Shown here piece after piece: positions 28,324-43,700 of a stretch of 64,000 bases of DNA (position 1 is its first letter; every line of letters starts with the position of its first letter). The notes under the pieces were generated by a model. It made no database searches and had not been told where the DNA came from. It worked only from the letters and a program-made list of their open reading frames with translations. The stretch is from contig CP053156.1 of assembly GCA_014607495.2 (NCBI GenBank), positions 6,510,001 through 6,574,000 of the forward strand, in the 5' to 3' direction. The DNA is from Carposina sasakii (taxonomy: Eukaryota > Arthropoda > Insecta > Lepidoptera > Carposinidae). The translations under genes and the position numbers were made by a program.

Positions 28324-28678
28324 GTAAGTTTGTGATATCTAACACATCGTTAATTATACTTTTGTCGAAATAAAAACACTTTAGAAATTCTACCATGATC
28401 GCCCCCGGATTGCTGTATTTGGTTTCTAACTCTGCCGGTGACTATAAATTCATTCTAATCTTTAAGATATTGGTATTTTGTGAGAGAATATGGATTTTAT
28501 ATTAGAATAAACCTATATTATAACTTCTTGTATTGCAATTTCTAACCGGTTAACTGCTTAGAAAAATGTTTTGAGTTGTTCACGCGGTAAGCCAGTAGGT
28601 ACCTACCTACACAACATGAACCTGTCTTGCCTGCTTCACACTTCACATGATTTCTATTTCTCAATTTTTTTATTGCAG

Positions 28679-28712
28679 ATAGTGACCACAAACTACCAAA
28701 ATGCCGAAATCG
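28679..28712 (+). CDS. Moe: Moesin first coding exon A (MPKS), with 5' UTR
   Basis: Exon 28679-28712 follows acceptor tttattgcag; ATG at 28701 in context accaaaATGCC codes MPKS and ends phase 0 at gtaagt. It joins directly to MNVRVTT at 37084. MPKS/MSPK-type starts are known for insect Moesin. Confidence 0.88.
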
Positions 28713-31700
28713 GTAAGTTCCCTTCAGATTTTCCTAAAAGATTATAGATCCACTAACTATTTTAAGGGGTTACCTACTAATAAGAAATTTCTTCTAGTTA
28801 AATTCTCTATTGGTAGTATTATGTATATGAAAATAAGAATAAATAGAGGGCATATTGAGGCCGGGGAAATGTTTTTGAGTTTCAGGTTGTATCCTAAATT
28901 TTTGTAGCATGAAATAACTATATGACTGAATTATCTTTTATTTCTTTCTACTCAATCACATACTATTATGTTAAATGCTGTAACATTGGAGTTTTATGGG
29001 CTATCTTACTTTAAAATGGACTGATAAGAGGGAGATAATGTGATATAATCTTTTTTATCAACATAGTGTAACCAACTCGCCAACAATTTGGAAATTGATA
29101 TATTATTAATTATATGGCAAATGTAACTAGTTAGTCTTAGTCTAATTAGTTTCTCATTATTTTACAATCAATACAACCTCATCTCATGTAAACAAACACA
29201 TATGGATACAAAAGTTTATATATTTGTGAGAACGGATACCTACAGATGATTAGTACATTCACATTTAGCAATTCAATATCAAAAATCACATTACCATTAA
29301 GGTATCTACATTATTTTAGATGCACAAGGTAGAAGATCATTGCTGCAATCCTATTAATCTTTATATAGAAAATGAAACTAAACAAACAATACATTTAAAA
29401 AATACATAGATGTATGCCCTCAAAATATCTGTCAGTTTTTGTGCAATAGTAATTTTAAATTGCCTTACTATTTTCAGATTCTTGGGTACATTAGCAACGC
29501 ACTTGATATAACTGCTGAAGGTCCATTGGTTAGTTGTAGCTTGCGGTTTCTAATTTCCTTTTATTTTGACTTAGTTTGTTTGTAGCTAGCATGTTGATTG
29601 GAGTGCATCTTCTCAATTATAATTTTATAAATACAATATGAATTGGCAGACTGATTTAAGTATCTAGCAAAAGAAATGTGGAATTCCTTAGAGATTGCTG
29701 AACGTACAAATTTTACAAGCTATCAGGTAATTTTGTGCAATTTTCACTGCATTGCATTTCTTTTGCTAGTTAGAAGGTAACACGGGTCTCGTTTTATAGT
29801 TTATCACCAGTAATTTAAGACTCGATTCAAAATACTTGGAGTATGGTACTGTCGAGGATCATTTGACAAGCAAGTAGGTACTGCTTTTAGTCTGGCTCCT
29901 TTTGATACCTCTGACCTATTAATTTCAGAACAGATCAGCTTTGGTTAGTAAGCTGAAAGAGAATTTATATTTTGAAAGGCACTTCCAGCAGCAATCAATT
30001 TACTTTAGTTTTTCGGTTGATTTTGCTTTGTTTTGCTAATTATTGCAGTTCTGTAGTTTTATGTTTGGACACAAGTTTTTGATGCAAGTAATTGCTAGCA
30101 TGCAGTGTGCAGATCAAGATCCATATTATGGAATGCCAATGAGTATTAGATTTGAATTTATGTGGTAACATATCACATTATTAAAACTAGTGAACGCCCG
30201 CGACTCCGTGCGCGTGGACTAAAAAAAAAAACAAAATTATAAAATATTAATAAAGAAATGGAAAAAATTCCTCACCCGAGTGGGAATCAATCCCACGACC
30301 TCTGCATCCCGTGCAAAACAAAATGTCGAAATTATCCGAGATAAAAACATTTAAGGATGAAAAGTAGCCTATATGTTAAGTGGGACCTCTCACAATATTT
30401 TCCTGAAAGCTGCATCGAAATTGGTTCAGCCGTTTCCGAGATTAGCATGCATAAACAGACAAAAATTGCAAAAATAATTATTTTGGGTACTATTGTGTTG
30501 ATAAAGGTCTCCTATAATATTTTTTCTCATATATCTTTCATGTGCAGACAGCAATTCGTTACATTTTTTAAAATTATATGTATAGATGAAATAAATTTAA
30601 ATCTACAAAGAATTTGCAAAGGAATATAACTTATTTCACTTCACTTTAACTTACTTTTGCTAAGTAATAAATTCACTCACATAGTCATGCATGGATAATT
30701 GTCAGAAAAAATATTTTAGTCAATTTCCTTACTTTGGTAAATATAAAATTTAATTTATTGGTACTCCATGGTATGGACCTTTCTTGTGTTGATTTTTTTT
30801 CTACACTAGGTAAAGTATCATAATTTGTAAACTTTACTATAATTTCCGTCCTTATTCAATTTAGTAGATTATACAGATTACAGGTAAATGGCCCATTCAT
30901 TAGTCATTAGCTAGCCTGCATAGTTAAAGGTAAGTACGTATTTCTATGCGTATCGGAACTATGTCATAGGAAGGAAGCTCGAAAGTGGGTCGTGTTTTAT
31001 CTGCTTAGTGGACACTGCACTCGCCTAGCCACCGTAACGCCACTTGGCCTATCAAGAGAACCTTATGTCGCAAGCTTACGGATCACACTCGCGTAAATAG
31101 CGGGAAAAGTAGAGATTTATCGAAAGTATCTGACATAACATTGTTGTTTAGAATGACACACTTGTCGAGTGAAGACACTGGACTTGTAAAACTGCTTGTC
31201 GAGTGAATGACGCGGAAAGGGATGGGTCATAGTCATAGTTATGTGAATAAAACATTTGAACGGCTCATTACGTTGCTGAAAAACACATAAATTTCTCCCA
31301 TGAAATGCAGTTCTGCTCCAAGCAGGCTGAGTCGCGAGAAATTGCTCGTAGTATTTTCTTAATTTACCTATTATTGTCGATAATTAATTCAAGACATATA
31401 AAATTACCATTTATAAAGATAGTTAATGTGCTTACCACATTAGCAATTAATATCACAGGAAAACTATTAATTATGTCTGACAGAAATTCAAATTACCTAC
31501 CTTAGGCCATATTCAAAAACAAAAAACATTGCACACAACCGCTCACTATTGTTTGCAGTCTGCCGTCGGATGCATCATAAAACAACCAATCTCGGCGATT
31601 GGATCACGATTCAATTTAGAACCGGCAAAAAGTCGCAGAGACTGAACCGGCTGATATGAGACATAGGGGCACGGTTTTGCTAGCAAACATACTTACATAA

Positions 31701-34700
31701 TGACGACGAATCAAGCGCTGCCTCAGATTTATCCAAGAGCGCTGCAAGCAAAACCTACCCAGCAAAAAAGCCGTACAAAATCCTTTGCAGCGCTCAGCCT
31801 GGCAAAATGCTAACGGAATCGGAGGCTTGCGTTTGCGCACGCAGCGAGGTTAGCGCGGCGCCGCCGGCCTTGGTTTCGGGGCGCAGGCGCATCCCCGCGA
31901 ACCAAGCGACCGTTCAGTTCAAACTATACCGCCGCGTCCGGCTGACGCGGCTTCCGTGCCGTAACCCTTACCCCCTGCCCTGCCAGTCTCGAGTGCTCCA
32001 CACGAGTGATTGTGCCCGTTGCTATTTGTAATTATTTCCCTGTGGTTGTGACCCTTTAAGTTCTTCAAAATGGTTGCCGGAGGAAAACAGGTAGTTATAT
32101 AATTGTGGCTTTTTTATTTCAATTGGGAAATGCTGAGTAATTTCTAGAATCAGTTTTCAGTCAAATACTTATGTACTAGGTACATATTTTTGTCTTCAGT
32201 AATTTATACTACTTACTTCCAATTTAAATTTTATAAGAAAAAGTTTTTATTCTTCATTCGGTATTATACATATGCCATAATGATATTCATAATCATTACG
32301 TGTGTCCTTCCTTATCACGCTGTATTATGTTAAATTCAACATGCTCAAACAAATTCCACTTAGCAACAGGCTCTTCGTTATATCGCCTCTTCGACAGAAT
32401 ATTATTATACCTACCTATAGGTTTCCGAGCAATATGTTGACTCAAATCATAAACTACGGTGATGTCATCTCGGAGCTAACTCCGCCTTCCAGCGATCTTA
32501 GTTTTATTATTTATTTTGTATTATAGCCCTAACCGTCTTTTAGCTCCCTATCCTTATTCTTCCCGGCTATAAGAAAAGGACGGAGCTTTTCCCGTCCTGC
32601 CAGCGCCCTCACTTTCGCTTCAGTTCAAATATAGTTTGCTGCATTCACACGAAATAACGTAACCATGCCGTTATCGTGGTTTTATGGCCGTAAAACAAAT
32701 TCGTAAACTAGGAATTTGGCGGAAAATTACGAAACATGCAAATCAGGAATAATCACCAGAATAACTAATGTCTTATCAGTCTGCTAGATTACTAATATAA
32801 GAACAGATAAAATTATATTTACATTGAATAATTTAGCATTACGTTCAAAGGTGGCGAGGTAGTTAGCTTTAGAGACGATAATAATAGCAAAAATGAGTCC
32901 GTAGCCGACCTCCTGAACTATTTCAACGTAACAGCTGTACTTTAGTATTTATAATTTATTATTATAGTACCGTTGTACCTGTAAGCGTTGCCACATCGGC
33001 TAGGTAATCACGTACCTAGTGTGAATGATGTGGATGTTCAAGGATTTTCCTTATCTACCCATCTAAAAGCTGGCTTGACATCACAAAAAGTGCTAATTAT
33101 TCGTCGTGTTTCGCTGTACGTAAATGCTGCCTGTGAACTTTACCCGCACCGTGTTTCTTAAAGTAATAAGGTCTTTGTTTCCGCGCTTTTAGAGGTTTTT
33201 CTGTGTCTTTTATATTAATGGCATCATTAATCTGTCTAGTCCCAAATCTTTAATTTTGTTAGTTGCTATTATGTGGATGTTTTCACTTTCAGAAACATTG
33301 AAATCTGCAAACTCTACAATTATTGCATTACGTTTAGAAATGTTATCTTCACTTTTATTTTAATTCAGATTTGTATCTATACATTCCATTTGCGAGTAGG
33401 TATTATAAGTATTAGTTCCATCTGTAATTTTAGACTTTGGTCACGGAGACCGTGTAAAATACAAGTTTGCGTTGAATCTCCATAAATTGCAATAGCTAAT
33501 ACTAAGCCAGTAAGCGGAATTTGGATGACACCTTAGCACACGTGATGACGCCGCGTCACCCGCGACACACTCGTTCATTATGTTATTGCTGTACTTGAAA
33601 ATTAATTTGACGGTCGATACGATATGCTCGGTGCCCATGTAGCGGCGTTTCACTTCGTTTCACTCCTACACTGCTGCGATTTCTAGAGTTGGGCGCATTT
33701 CTTTTTCAATTACCTTTTGGAGCTCGTTAACTTTGAATGGCCAATTGTTGTGGAGTCTAGATTCTAATAAGGAAAGAGCAGATATATTTGTAAGGTTATG
33801 TTCTCTCCGAGGGTGGAAAATAAAATGTATCAACTGCCACGTGCCGCTCGCCACCTGTCCCGTGCACCTGCCACCCTTCCTTCCTTTCCCCATTGTTTCG
33901 TAGCGGGTGTGTGGAACCCAGGATAATCCTTGGCTAACTTTGGATGTTTTGAATTCTGTGTCTGTTAATGGGATACCAAATTTTAGTGGGACTTATACGG
34001 CTCCACAGCACGTGATACTATACGTAATCCAACTTTATACCCTCACCGTTCATAACTAGGGTAATTAGAAATAAATAGAAGTCTCAAATTTTGGCGGAAT
34101 AAAATTAGATATTTGCAAGAAATCCGCATAAAATCTTCATTAGCGCAAGTAGCGGACATAGCAATTGCGCAGAGTAGTTCGGTAGTAATATCTCTGTTAT
34201 TAGATGACTTCTGCGAGAAACTATTATTATCTCTAATTGCTAGACCTTGGTCACCCTGCACATTATTTCCAACATCCTACTCTGCACTGAAACTAATTTC
34301 GAACTTGACTTGTCATGTGAATAGAATTTTATTTTTTTCAATTGTTCTCTTATAGATAGAGACGTGACTAGTTGAGTTTAGTTATCTTTATGTATGTAAT
34401 AATATGTTTTTTATTTGCGTTCTTCAGTTATTCTATATAAAATTAGCGTGTATGCTGTAATAGTGATGTCACCGGCGAGCGCGTTATCACCTTCCTCGAT
34501 GTTTGCTACTTTAAACACTTACTATATGAAGGTGCACTTCCACAAATATATAGGTAGTGTAAATGTTGTCTGGGTACACATTAAATCTAACATTGCTCAG
34601 ATTAGGTGTAGCTACCTATTTTGTATCTCTTGAGATTATATTGAATCTCTGATGGTATCTCTGCCTGTTCAAATACGTAAGTTTTCAGCAGAATATGCCT

Positions 34701-37700
34701 TACGTAAGGTGTTTCCTATGTCTCATCACGAGCGCTTACTTCATTATAATTTTTAACCACATTCGCTATCGGTAAATATACCATATTTTCCCTTTGCGTT
34801 ACATACTAAGCTATAAATAGACAACCTTGTCATTAGATGGTCAGGGTTGCCAACTTTTTGGAAAAATGTAATCCACATTGCAATATTGCATTTGGTTAGG
34901 ACTATGCTTAATTTAGCAATTAACCTAGGTTTAGATATACTGAAGCGAAAATAGAGAAGTACATTAAACTATTTAGTCGTAAACACAAATACAACGATAA
35001 TTAGAATTCTGATGTGATGCCAACTGCCAGGGGAAAATGACAAGATTCCAAGATATGTTTACGAGGTTTTGTTAACCCTAGCGACGAAGACAACCCTTGA
35101 CCATTTAACTATGACAGACACACGTCCTGTACGCCTTTGTAGTCACAGAATTAAGTCATGCTCATGGCATATACAAAACTATAATATACATTCAAAAACA
35201 AAACCGTTTTCAGAAGATACTTAGTTAAAATACATAGTCTTTTAAATTAAAAGACATAGTAAAATTATTATCTGACCCATATCGAAAACAGTTTTATAAC
35301 CAAAGACTAAATACTACATGAAAATAATGAAATGTCCGTCTACGATGTACCATGCAGTGCTCGCACATTCCTTCGAAATTATTCGACATGGACCTTAGAA
35401 GAATTAATTTAGTTTTCGATAATACGAAAAGAAATGAACACAGAGAATGATTTAGAATCAGCGCTATCACCTAACTTGGCGAAAATTGAAGTGTGCGCAT
35501 ACGCAAGTTTGGTGTGTTACAAAACTTGCACAAACATCCGGCGATAACGCGCCTGTCGCAGCCACCAGCCTTATCTCGATCTATTGTATAGGAAATGTAC
35601 TAGGGTTTTATGATTCATTCTGGATTACCGACTAAAATATAAAAAAGTGGTCCATTTGATATTTTCACACATCAATGTAACAAGTAACATCCGTCGGTAC
35701 AGGCGTCTTTAGGCAAATTATCGAGTACGTACTAACTGGCTATCCCAGGCCTCAGACAGTCCTTGCTTCATGCAGTACTCTATAACTCAAAAAGGCTTAT
35801 AAATACTCATGGCAAAATTAATTGGAATTCAAATGAAGTAAATGAATATTCAATGGGCACATAAATAGCTGATGCGGGAATCTAAGATAACCGCAGATGG
35901 GGGCTAAGTGCCAGTAATCAAGTACAGGCACTGGCCTCGACAGCCTTGCGAATGAGCGGATGGATAAGCCCACTGTGGCAAACTATAAAATCGTTACTAT
36001 GTTACAAACGTTTCGGTTATTGATGATTTACTAGCTCCTTCAACCAAGACTTGGTTGGCCTTGGAGTAAATGTGTTGCAAGCTGCAGCCAATTATCTACC
36101 AAATATTATATAAACTAGTATTTATTATAAATGGCCAATACGCCAAAGATTATTTACGTAGAAAGCTTATCGGGATTAATTTCACGTTCTACTGAAAAGG
36201 ATCATGTGACAAAATGAGATCTTGTTTGTTTTAGTGCTCATAAATCCCGGAAGATCGCATCCGCTTGGCACTTGTTCAAAAGATCCGAGTGCGTCTAAAT
36301 CCGACACAAACACAACAGATTTACGCGCATTCATTTTGTTTTCGTTGCTCTTTCACTTTTCACTAGCGGTATTCTTTAATTGACTGAGATCTCGGCTATT
36401 TTCGGTCGTATTCTCTGCGTGCTCTTCTACATTTGTGTTAATCAGATCAACGTCAAGTTAGTATTTAAGTATATAATTTTGATATTCTGCCAGGCCGATT
36501 GTGTCGATTTCACTTAAATGTAATTTATGAGACCTTCCCATGACAACGTTGTTGTAATAATTCGATTGCATAAACGTCGACACGCACACATTTAATAATA
36601 AGCCGGCCCTGCAAGCTATTGAATGGGCCGTGCGTCCTTTACCTACGGTTTTCTTCGCCATATTCGATTTGACAGGTGAGGTCGTACCTACGAGTGAGGG
36701 CGAGCCATAGCTGCATGTTTGCAACTATAATGACTAACAGCGAAACTATGCAGCGTAAGAATTAGGTTCCTAGATGCTAAAGGTTGTTAGGTCTGCGGAT
36801 TGTGCAATATTAGTAAACGGCGGATATTTAGCGTTAAATAATTACTCTCAATTTTAGATGATTATGAGAAATAACTTGTTTGATATAAGCATGCGTGAAT
36901 TTTAGCAGTAATAGCTTCACAGATTTTTCTGTGCAACTTTTATAACACCAATTACGTTAGCTAGAAAATGTAATTAGAAATTAATTAGAGAGCATAGTAG
37001 ACTAGTTAATAGGCAGCCAACTTTCTTACATCACTGTTTCTACTATTAGGTATCTAATGCGATAATCTATCCTAATCTTGCAGATGAACGTCCGCGTGAC
37101 GACGATGGACGCGGAGCTGGAATTCGCGATCCAGCAGACGACGACCGGCAAGCAGCTGTTTGATCAGGTGGTCAAGACCATCGGCCTCAGAGAGGTCTGG
37201 TTCTTCGGCCTCCAATACACTGATTCCAAGGGAGACCTCACCTGGATCAAGCTTTACAAGAAGGTTAGTTTCAGAAGTTTATGTTTTCTAATTACTAGCT
37301 TTTATGGCCTTTGTTTCAGCAATAGCAGATTCTTCAGTATTATTGCCGACATTGATTATTTCCTATAATTTTTAGATAACCATCTCTATAATAGCAGTCT
37401 CTTAAATTATCTTAATGTGTCTATTATCTTTATGACTCATCTGCGATTGTATTAAGAGTAACCTGAACTATAAAATCAGATCGTTAGAGCTATAATATAC
37501 CTAACAGGTTTACTGGGCGTGAAGTAACAAATCTTATTAGACGGATTTTCAGTTCAAAGATCATCATGGGATTTGATGGGATACTTCCCAATGGGAATGG
37601 AAACTAAATAATTTTAAAAGGCATCTAATGTATTTTCATAGCATATAAACTTACTAATAATCTAGTGGTTATATTTACAAACTGCCTACGTACTCAGTTA

Positions 37701-40700
37701 GCCGCGTCTATTGCTTCATCGCAATACGTAACGATTATTTCTGGCGGAACAGCCAAGTTCAAGTGCGCCTGTTGTGCTCCGCGGTCCAATTTGTCGGAAA
37801 TGCCGACTATGCAGCTATTGCACGTTGTAATGTGCATACAGCTTGTCCGTATGAATATAATAATCTGATCTGTGTGTTTTGAAATGTTGCGAGTGATATG
37901 AGTGAACTTGGCCAGTTTTTAGAGGTTGATGGTTTTGACATTGACTTTGAATCGGCCATTGATAAGATCCTCTGCCGTAGTTATGTTTGTATCTATATTA
38001 CTTAGATCACAATTTGCTACCAAATTTATAATTATTTTATATCAACCAGCACCTTTATAAAGCAGTTGTCAACATGGTTTTCCTTAAATCCTTCGCTTTA
38101 ACATTGACATGTAAACACAATGTCAACGAGAAACCACTACCGAAAATCAAATTTAAAATTAAATTCACCAGTTGCCAGAGAGGCCGTCAAGTTACAACTT
38201 AACCTACATGATTCACATCACAATCTCTACACACAGTACTCGGCGGCTTTCTTTTAATGATAAGGGCCTTATGAAGCACAAGTATTTTTAGTACGTGTAT
38301 CCTTATATTGTGTCGAGGTCATAACATTGATGTTGTCGTAAAATAGCCCGCCAAAATGTTAATATTTGCTGAATTAGTAACGGTCCCCTGTTTTGTGCCG
38401 AGCCGTATACCTACTGTGGTTTCAGTAGGACGGAGTTTGATTCTTAGAAGTATATAATAGTTTTTGTTCGATATTACAACATTAACTGAACCGGATTTGG
38501 GAGCGTCATTAGCATTATCACAGCATAGTCATTTCATTGCGTTAGTAATCTTATCTTGATAGTGTAAAAGCATTGATTCTTCTATACTACATAAAAAACA
38601 TTCGTTTATTGTATATTTGTTTTAAGTATTATTGGTAAACCTGTCTCAAGATTGCATTGAAAGATACAAATTAAGAAAGTTGGCCACTTCACTAAATCGA
38701 GCTTTTTCTTTTGATACATATAACTTTGAGCTCATTCAATGGTTATAAAATTTTAATTATTTTGTATAAACGGCATTGTAAAATACATATCAATTCCACG
38801 TGCCGTTCTATAAACACGGTGATTGAGTGGCACTGTTGATAAACTGACCGGTCTGCCTGGGAATGTTGATAAATAGACTGCCCCATTGACTTTAAAGTTA
38901 CACGCATTAGTGTTTATTGCTGTTGTTTCCTCGCGTCTCTTAACTTGGTTTTGTATGGGAAATACTGGTGAAACTTAATTGCCAACTTCTGCTGTTACTC
39001 TGCCAACCTTTTTAACTCTCTCTGCTACCTCTTGTTGATATTCCCAGCGAGGTTGATTTGATGATTGTATGTGGCACATTAGCCATCTAATTGGATGTAA
39101 TATAGCTTTCATGACTTTGAAATGTTTTCCTGCTCCATACAGAACATTTTTTAATTATTTCGTATATTATTAACCATATACAGACTCACTTACGTCTTAT
39201 AATTAAAATTATTACTTATTGTGATAATTTATGGACTATTACAGACACGGAAGTTGCTTTATGTAATTGTGATGATTTTATGTGTTTCTAGTAGTGAATA
39301 GAGTTTATATTGATGACGTGAGTCATTGCTGCCTGAGAGAGAACTGAGAATGGCTTTCTATTCGACCGCTTCTCGAAGTTAAATTATAACTTGTTCATTT
39401 CTGGCAAAATTTTCATATATTTTTGGTAAACCGTCTGAAAGGAAGCTGATCATGTCTTCAAATGTATCTGCCTCATGTTATTGTTTATTGTCTTTATCAT
39501 CCGCTGGAATTGAGGTCAAACATGGGCGGGTCTAGAATGAAATCTCTAGATAGGGGAAACAATTAAAGATCTCTAAGAAAGGTCCGCTTTACGCACAAAA
39601 ATAGTTAAGTTTTTCTGGTTAGCAAAATAAGTACACCATGGTAAAGAAATGGGTCTGTAAAGAGTTGCGTGTTTTACCCCTACGTTAATAGTGGATATGA
39701 TAAAGTCTGAGTAAATATTAAATTCTTCACTTGTAATTTGTGATGTCCTGACTCGGTCTTAAAAACACCCAACAGGATGAGAGAATTACACTACTAGATT
39801 AGATTCAGTCCTAACAGCTTGTTATAGGGGAGACATTTGATACTGACCGCAAAATGATGATTACTCTATGACGTCATGACTTGCCCATGTTAGTTATTAT
39901 ATTAGTACAGTTATTATATTAATACCTAGTTTTTTAGTACCTAATTTAGTAGTTAAGAGCGGTGTTAGCCCAGTGGTTAAGATGTGCACCTTCCATGCGG
40001 GAGGCGTAAGTTCGTTCCAGTCACGGACCTGTACCAATGAATTTATTTCATGTACAGATTTTAATGTTGCAAAATTGTCACTTAGCTCGTGCCTCGAAAA
40101 GCGTGTAAAACTGTAAAGCCTGATCTCTCCGGTCGTGTCGGCTTTCCGTCCCATCGGACTATGAGAGTAACGGAAAAGAGAGTGCATCTGTGTTTGCGTA
40201 CACACTTGTGCACTATAATATCTCCTGCGTACCTAGCCAATCTCCGTGGAGATTGATCGCCTTGGCCGAAATACGGTCGGAGATCATCATCACATTTATA
40301 TAGTTATTTATTTTTATAATCGAGAGTCAGAATATTGTTATCTAAAAATTATGAATTAGTTTGTTGGTTTTGTTACGTGTTTTGAGGTTTCTTAAGTTTG
40401 CAACAAGTCAAAGCTCAGGATTTACCGATTGTACTAAACGAGTGCCAAACTTATTTATAGCCGTAACATGACTATGTCGGCCTTTGTTATTACACTATCT
40501 ATCATCGAGTGACTCATCGGAAATAAGCTTCCAGCAAGCTCCTGTGTACGTTATCTTTGTGTGTTTATATCTGTCGACCGTTAACGGCCAAAAATTTAAT
40601 TCAACTCGCATTTTATGATTTTAATGAACTCTGCACGATATCGTATCAAATGTTTCCGTTAATTTAAAATTATAAGTACTTAGTTTCGGTGTGTAAAGAA

Positions 40701-43700
40701 ATTTTGGTCGTTTTTTTTAGTTTTAGAAATATTACTCCATCTGTTATAACATTTTTTTTATCTTGTCCGGTTATTTCCGATTGCTAGCCTCGCTAGGAAG
40801 CCTATGTAGGAAGATTATGTTCTAAAATTATTAATAAAGTTAAATTTTCATGCTTACATGTAACTTTTTACCATCTCTTTTCTAAATTACATATTGGCAA
40901 CGTTATTTTTCTCCGTATTTACAAATCTCGCCAAAAACTATTCTGTTTTTAAAGATGAAACACAACCATATCCTAACGGATTATATTAATGGAGAAGTGT
41001 TTTTATAAATTTATCTTAGTCAAGATATTATTTATTATAAAATTAATAATTTTATAATAAATAAATAAATAAAATAAATTATTAAAGATTATGTTCTGTT
41101 AAATTTTCATTTACATGTAACTTGGCTCCGTATTTACAACAAAAACTATTCTCACGTCATTCATGTAACTGCTATGACGTCATTTACTTCTAGAACACAA
41201 CTTGATGAGTAATATGATAAGTGAATATTTGAAATAGCAACTTTTGAACGTCAGACACTGGCTTTACATATCTTGGCTCTGCTTTAATCGGTTTCTGAAG
41301 AATTTTCATTATCTTCGTATAAATAATATTAGACATAATTCTATTGTAGAGATAACTGGACTATGCAAGCAAAATTATCAACTGTTACCTACTTGTAAAC
41401 TGTCGCCGTGCTTATGTTATGGTTTACTGAGAGCGGTGTTGTAATATAGCGGCCGTACCAATGTGAAAAGATTGTTACGGTGCCGACATGTGAAAAGATC
41501 CTCCACAGCCACTATCCTAGGATCCATAACTTTATCCCTTATTCAGTAATGCTATTCTAGTTAAATTTCGATTCCTAGCATCAGTTTATAAGTTCAAAAT
41601 AGTATTTGATTGTTACATAATATGCAACATATTATGTCGAGTACTGTTTACCTGTCTCGTTGTTAACTTTTCTGGGCCACGGCTAGCGTTAGGTAAAATA
41701 CCTTGAAAGTAATATTTTTATGTCTAGATAATGGCGTAGATTATTCAGATCATAGGCCATTGTGGTGGCTTGATCTTTAGACTAATAAGGCAAATCGTTA
41801 AAATTATCATAGACCATTGTTGAAGTTATCTTCATCATCATCATCAGCCTATTGCAGTCCACTGCTGGACGTAGGCCTCCCCCCGGGCACGCCACAAGAC
41901 TGCCATGGGGAGTATTTGCCCATAGTCACCACGCTGGGCAGGCGGGTTGGTGATCTTCATAAACTTACCTATATTAGTCTTATGCTGGGCTTCACTGGAA
42001 TACATCAACTAGGTACATCTCCTTCTACATGTCATACGAGTCGATTTAGGAATTTAAAACATATTCCGCAGACTCCTAGTGAATGGGAACAGTAGCAGGA
42101 AGAAGATGGAAGAGGCATCTATACATATAGAATGCTTTGTCCCGAATGATGAAGAAATTCCAGCACGGGAAGTTTATGCGGGCAAAGTTGTGGGCGCCCT
42201 CTAGTTTTAATAATTTCGAGTCCTACTCAAATCATCACTTATGTTTAGCGCGATGGTGGTTAAAACTCGCGCCTGTTTCCCATGTGTGTGTAAACGGATA
42301 TCCACCTGCCACGGTCCTGACACACTTCGTTCGCATTAATTAATAGTTTCGCACTGCTGATGGCGACATTAAACACGCATAGGCATGTTGACAAACCTAC
42401 GAGTCTTGGCACTACGAGCATTCGGCTCGATAGCATAGTACTAAATGACGCATTTCTGATGTTAGATGTGATGTGAGCTCGTTCAGATTTGACGTGATAG
42501 AAAGAGAGGTGCTGTATACTTAATGTGAGATCAGAGCGTTATGGTTTACTTTATGTTATACATAATGTACTCATCTAGCCAGAAAAAGGCTGTTGTAAAT
42601 TTGTTCATGTGAAGCACGCCTTCATAGGTCGTTTCGTTTAACCAAATCAATATCGAAAATTTTCGAGTTAGGTCACAAGCAATCCTTGTTTAATAATATT
42701 TGTATGAATGTCTCTTTCTGTATTTGTATTTTTTGTGTCAATATCTTTCTCAGACGTCTGTGACGATTTTTGTATTTATTTTAGTCAGTTCTTTACTTAC
42801 CTGTCGAATATCCTTCGGTTCGCCCAGGCAATAAATAATACCTACTCATCATTGCACTAATTCGACCGTTTTGCAGAATACACCTGAAAGAACCTTTTTA
42901 AACTGTACTATTAAAGTATTCTATGGTCGCAAACGTCCTTGCGTAAGGGACGTTAGGTGCGATCGTCGAAACTAGCAATATATCAGTCATACAGAGACAA
43001 GTGAGCACGTACATTCACATGAGCGGTGTGTCGCGCTTACGTAACTGTCTCCGAGTAGGTACCTCCGTGACCTCGCGCAGTCATGGCAGAATTGCTTTCC
43101 GCTACTTTTCCAGCGAACACTGATAGGTTAATGTTGGTTCTGTTGTATGAAGCTGATTTAAGTTTGAGTTCTGATCAAATCGAATTCTTTATTTGTGACA
43201 TATGTATGTAAATATTGTGTGAGGGCTCCATTTAGGCACCTTAAGCCGGTAAAGTGTTTAAATATAAGTAGTACCTATATCCACAAAAAGTAGGTATTCT
43301 AATATCTGCTTATTGGTATTCAATCTAGTTAGAAGGGTAAATAGTAATGGTTGGTTGATTGAGATTATTGTCCTGTGATAATTGTGTTTTCGTGGATTTT
43401 GTTGCTGGCAACACAGAGTCTTAGTTGTCTGTGGGCACGACTCGTAGAGTGATCTTGTACCTAAACATGTCTAACAAAATCTGTGTAAATATCCTCGCTT
43501 TTGTCTTCAACTCCACTTCTTCGAACAGTCAGTAACGTGACTAACATTGGTCCTTCAGGTCGGATGAAACTTAACTAAACTCTTTGCGCTACGCTCGCTG
43601 TTTTATCTGAAACTAAATTCTTAAATACAAGATAGATTTCCTTAAACGTTTCTGATTATAAGTCAACCACGATGGTGATTATTAGTTATGCCAGGCTATG

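Larger units (their letters stand above)
28713..32069 (+). other. Moesin intron between alternative first exons
   Basis: Contains foldback MITE 29655-29776 and an RTE-tail repeat with a nested SINE (30188-30595). The interval 30700-31800 has no recognisable element. The GC- and CpG-rich end from 31790 is probably promoter 2. Confidence 0.75.

Noticed and set aside
31807..32031. 74-codon open frame in the CpG-rich block
   Set aside because: Better explained as GC-rich promoter and 5' UTR ahead of the MVAGGKQ exon.
32640..32690. Third alternative Moesin first exon after TCAGTT at 32620
   Set aside because: The nearby ATG (MPLSWFYG) has only a phase-1 GT, which would not fit the phase-0 shared exon.
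37665..37868. 67-codon plus-strand open frame in the Moesin intron
   Set aside because: No domain, no splice support, and not needed for the Moesin protein.
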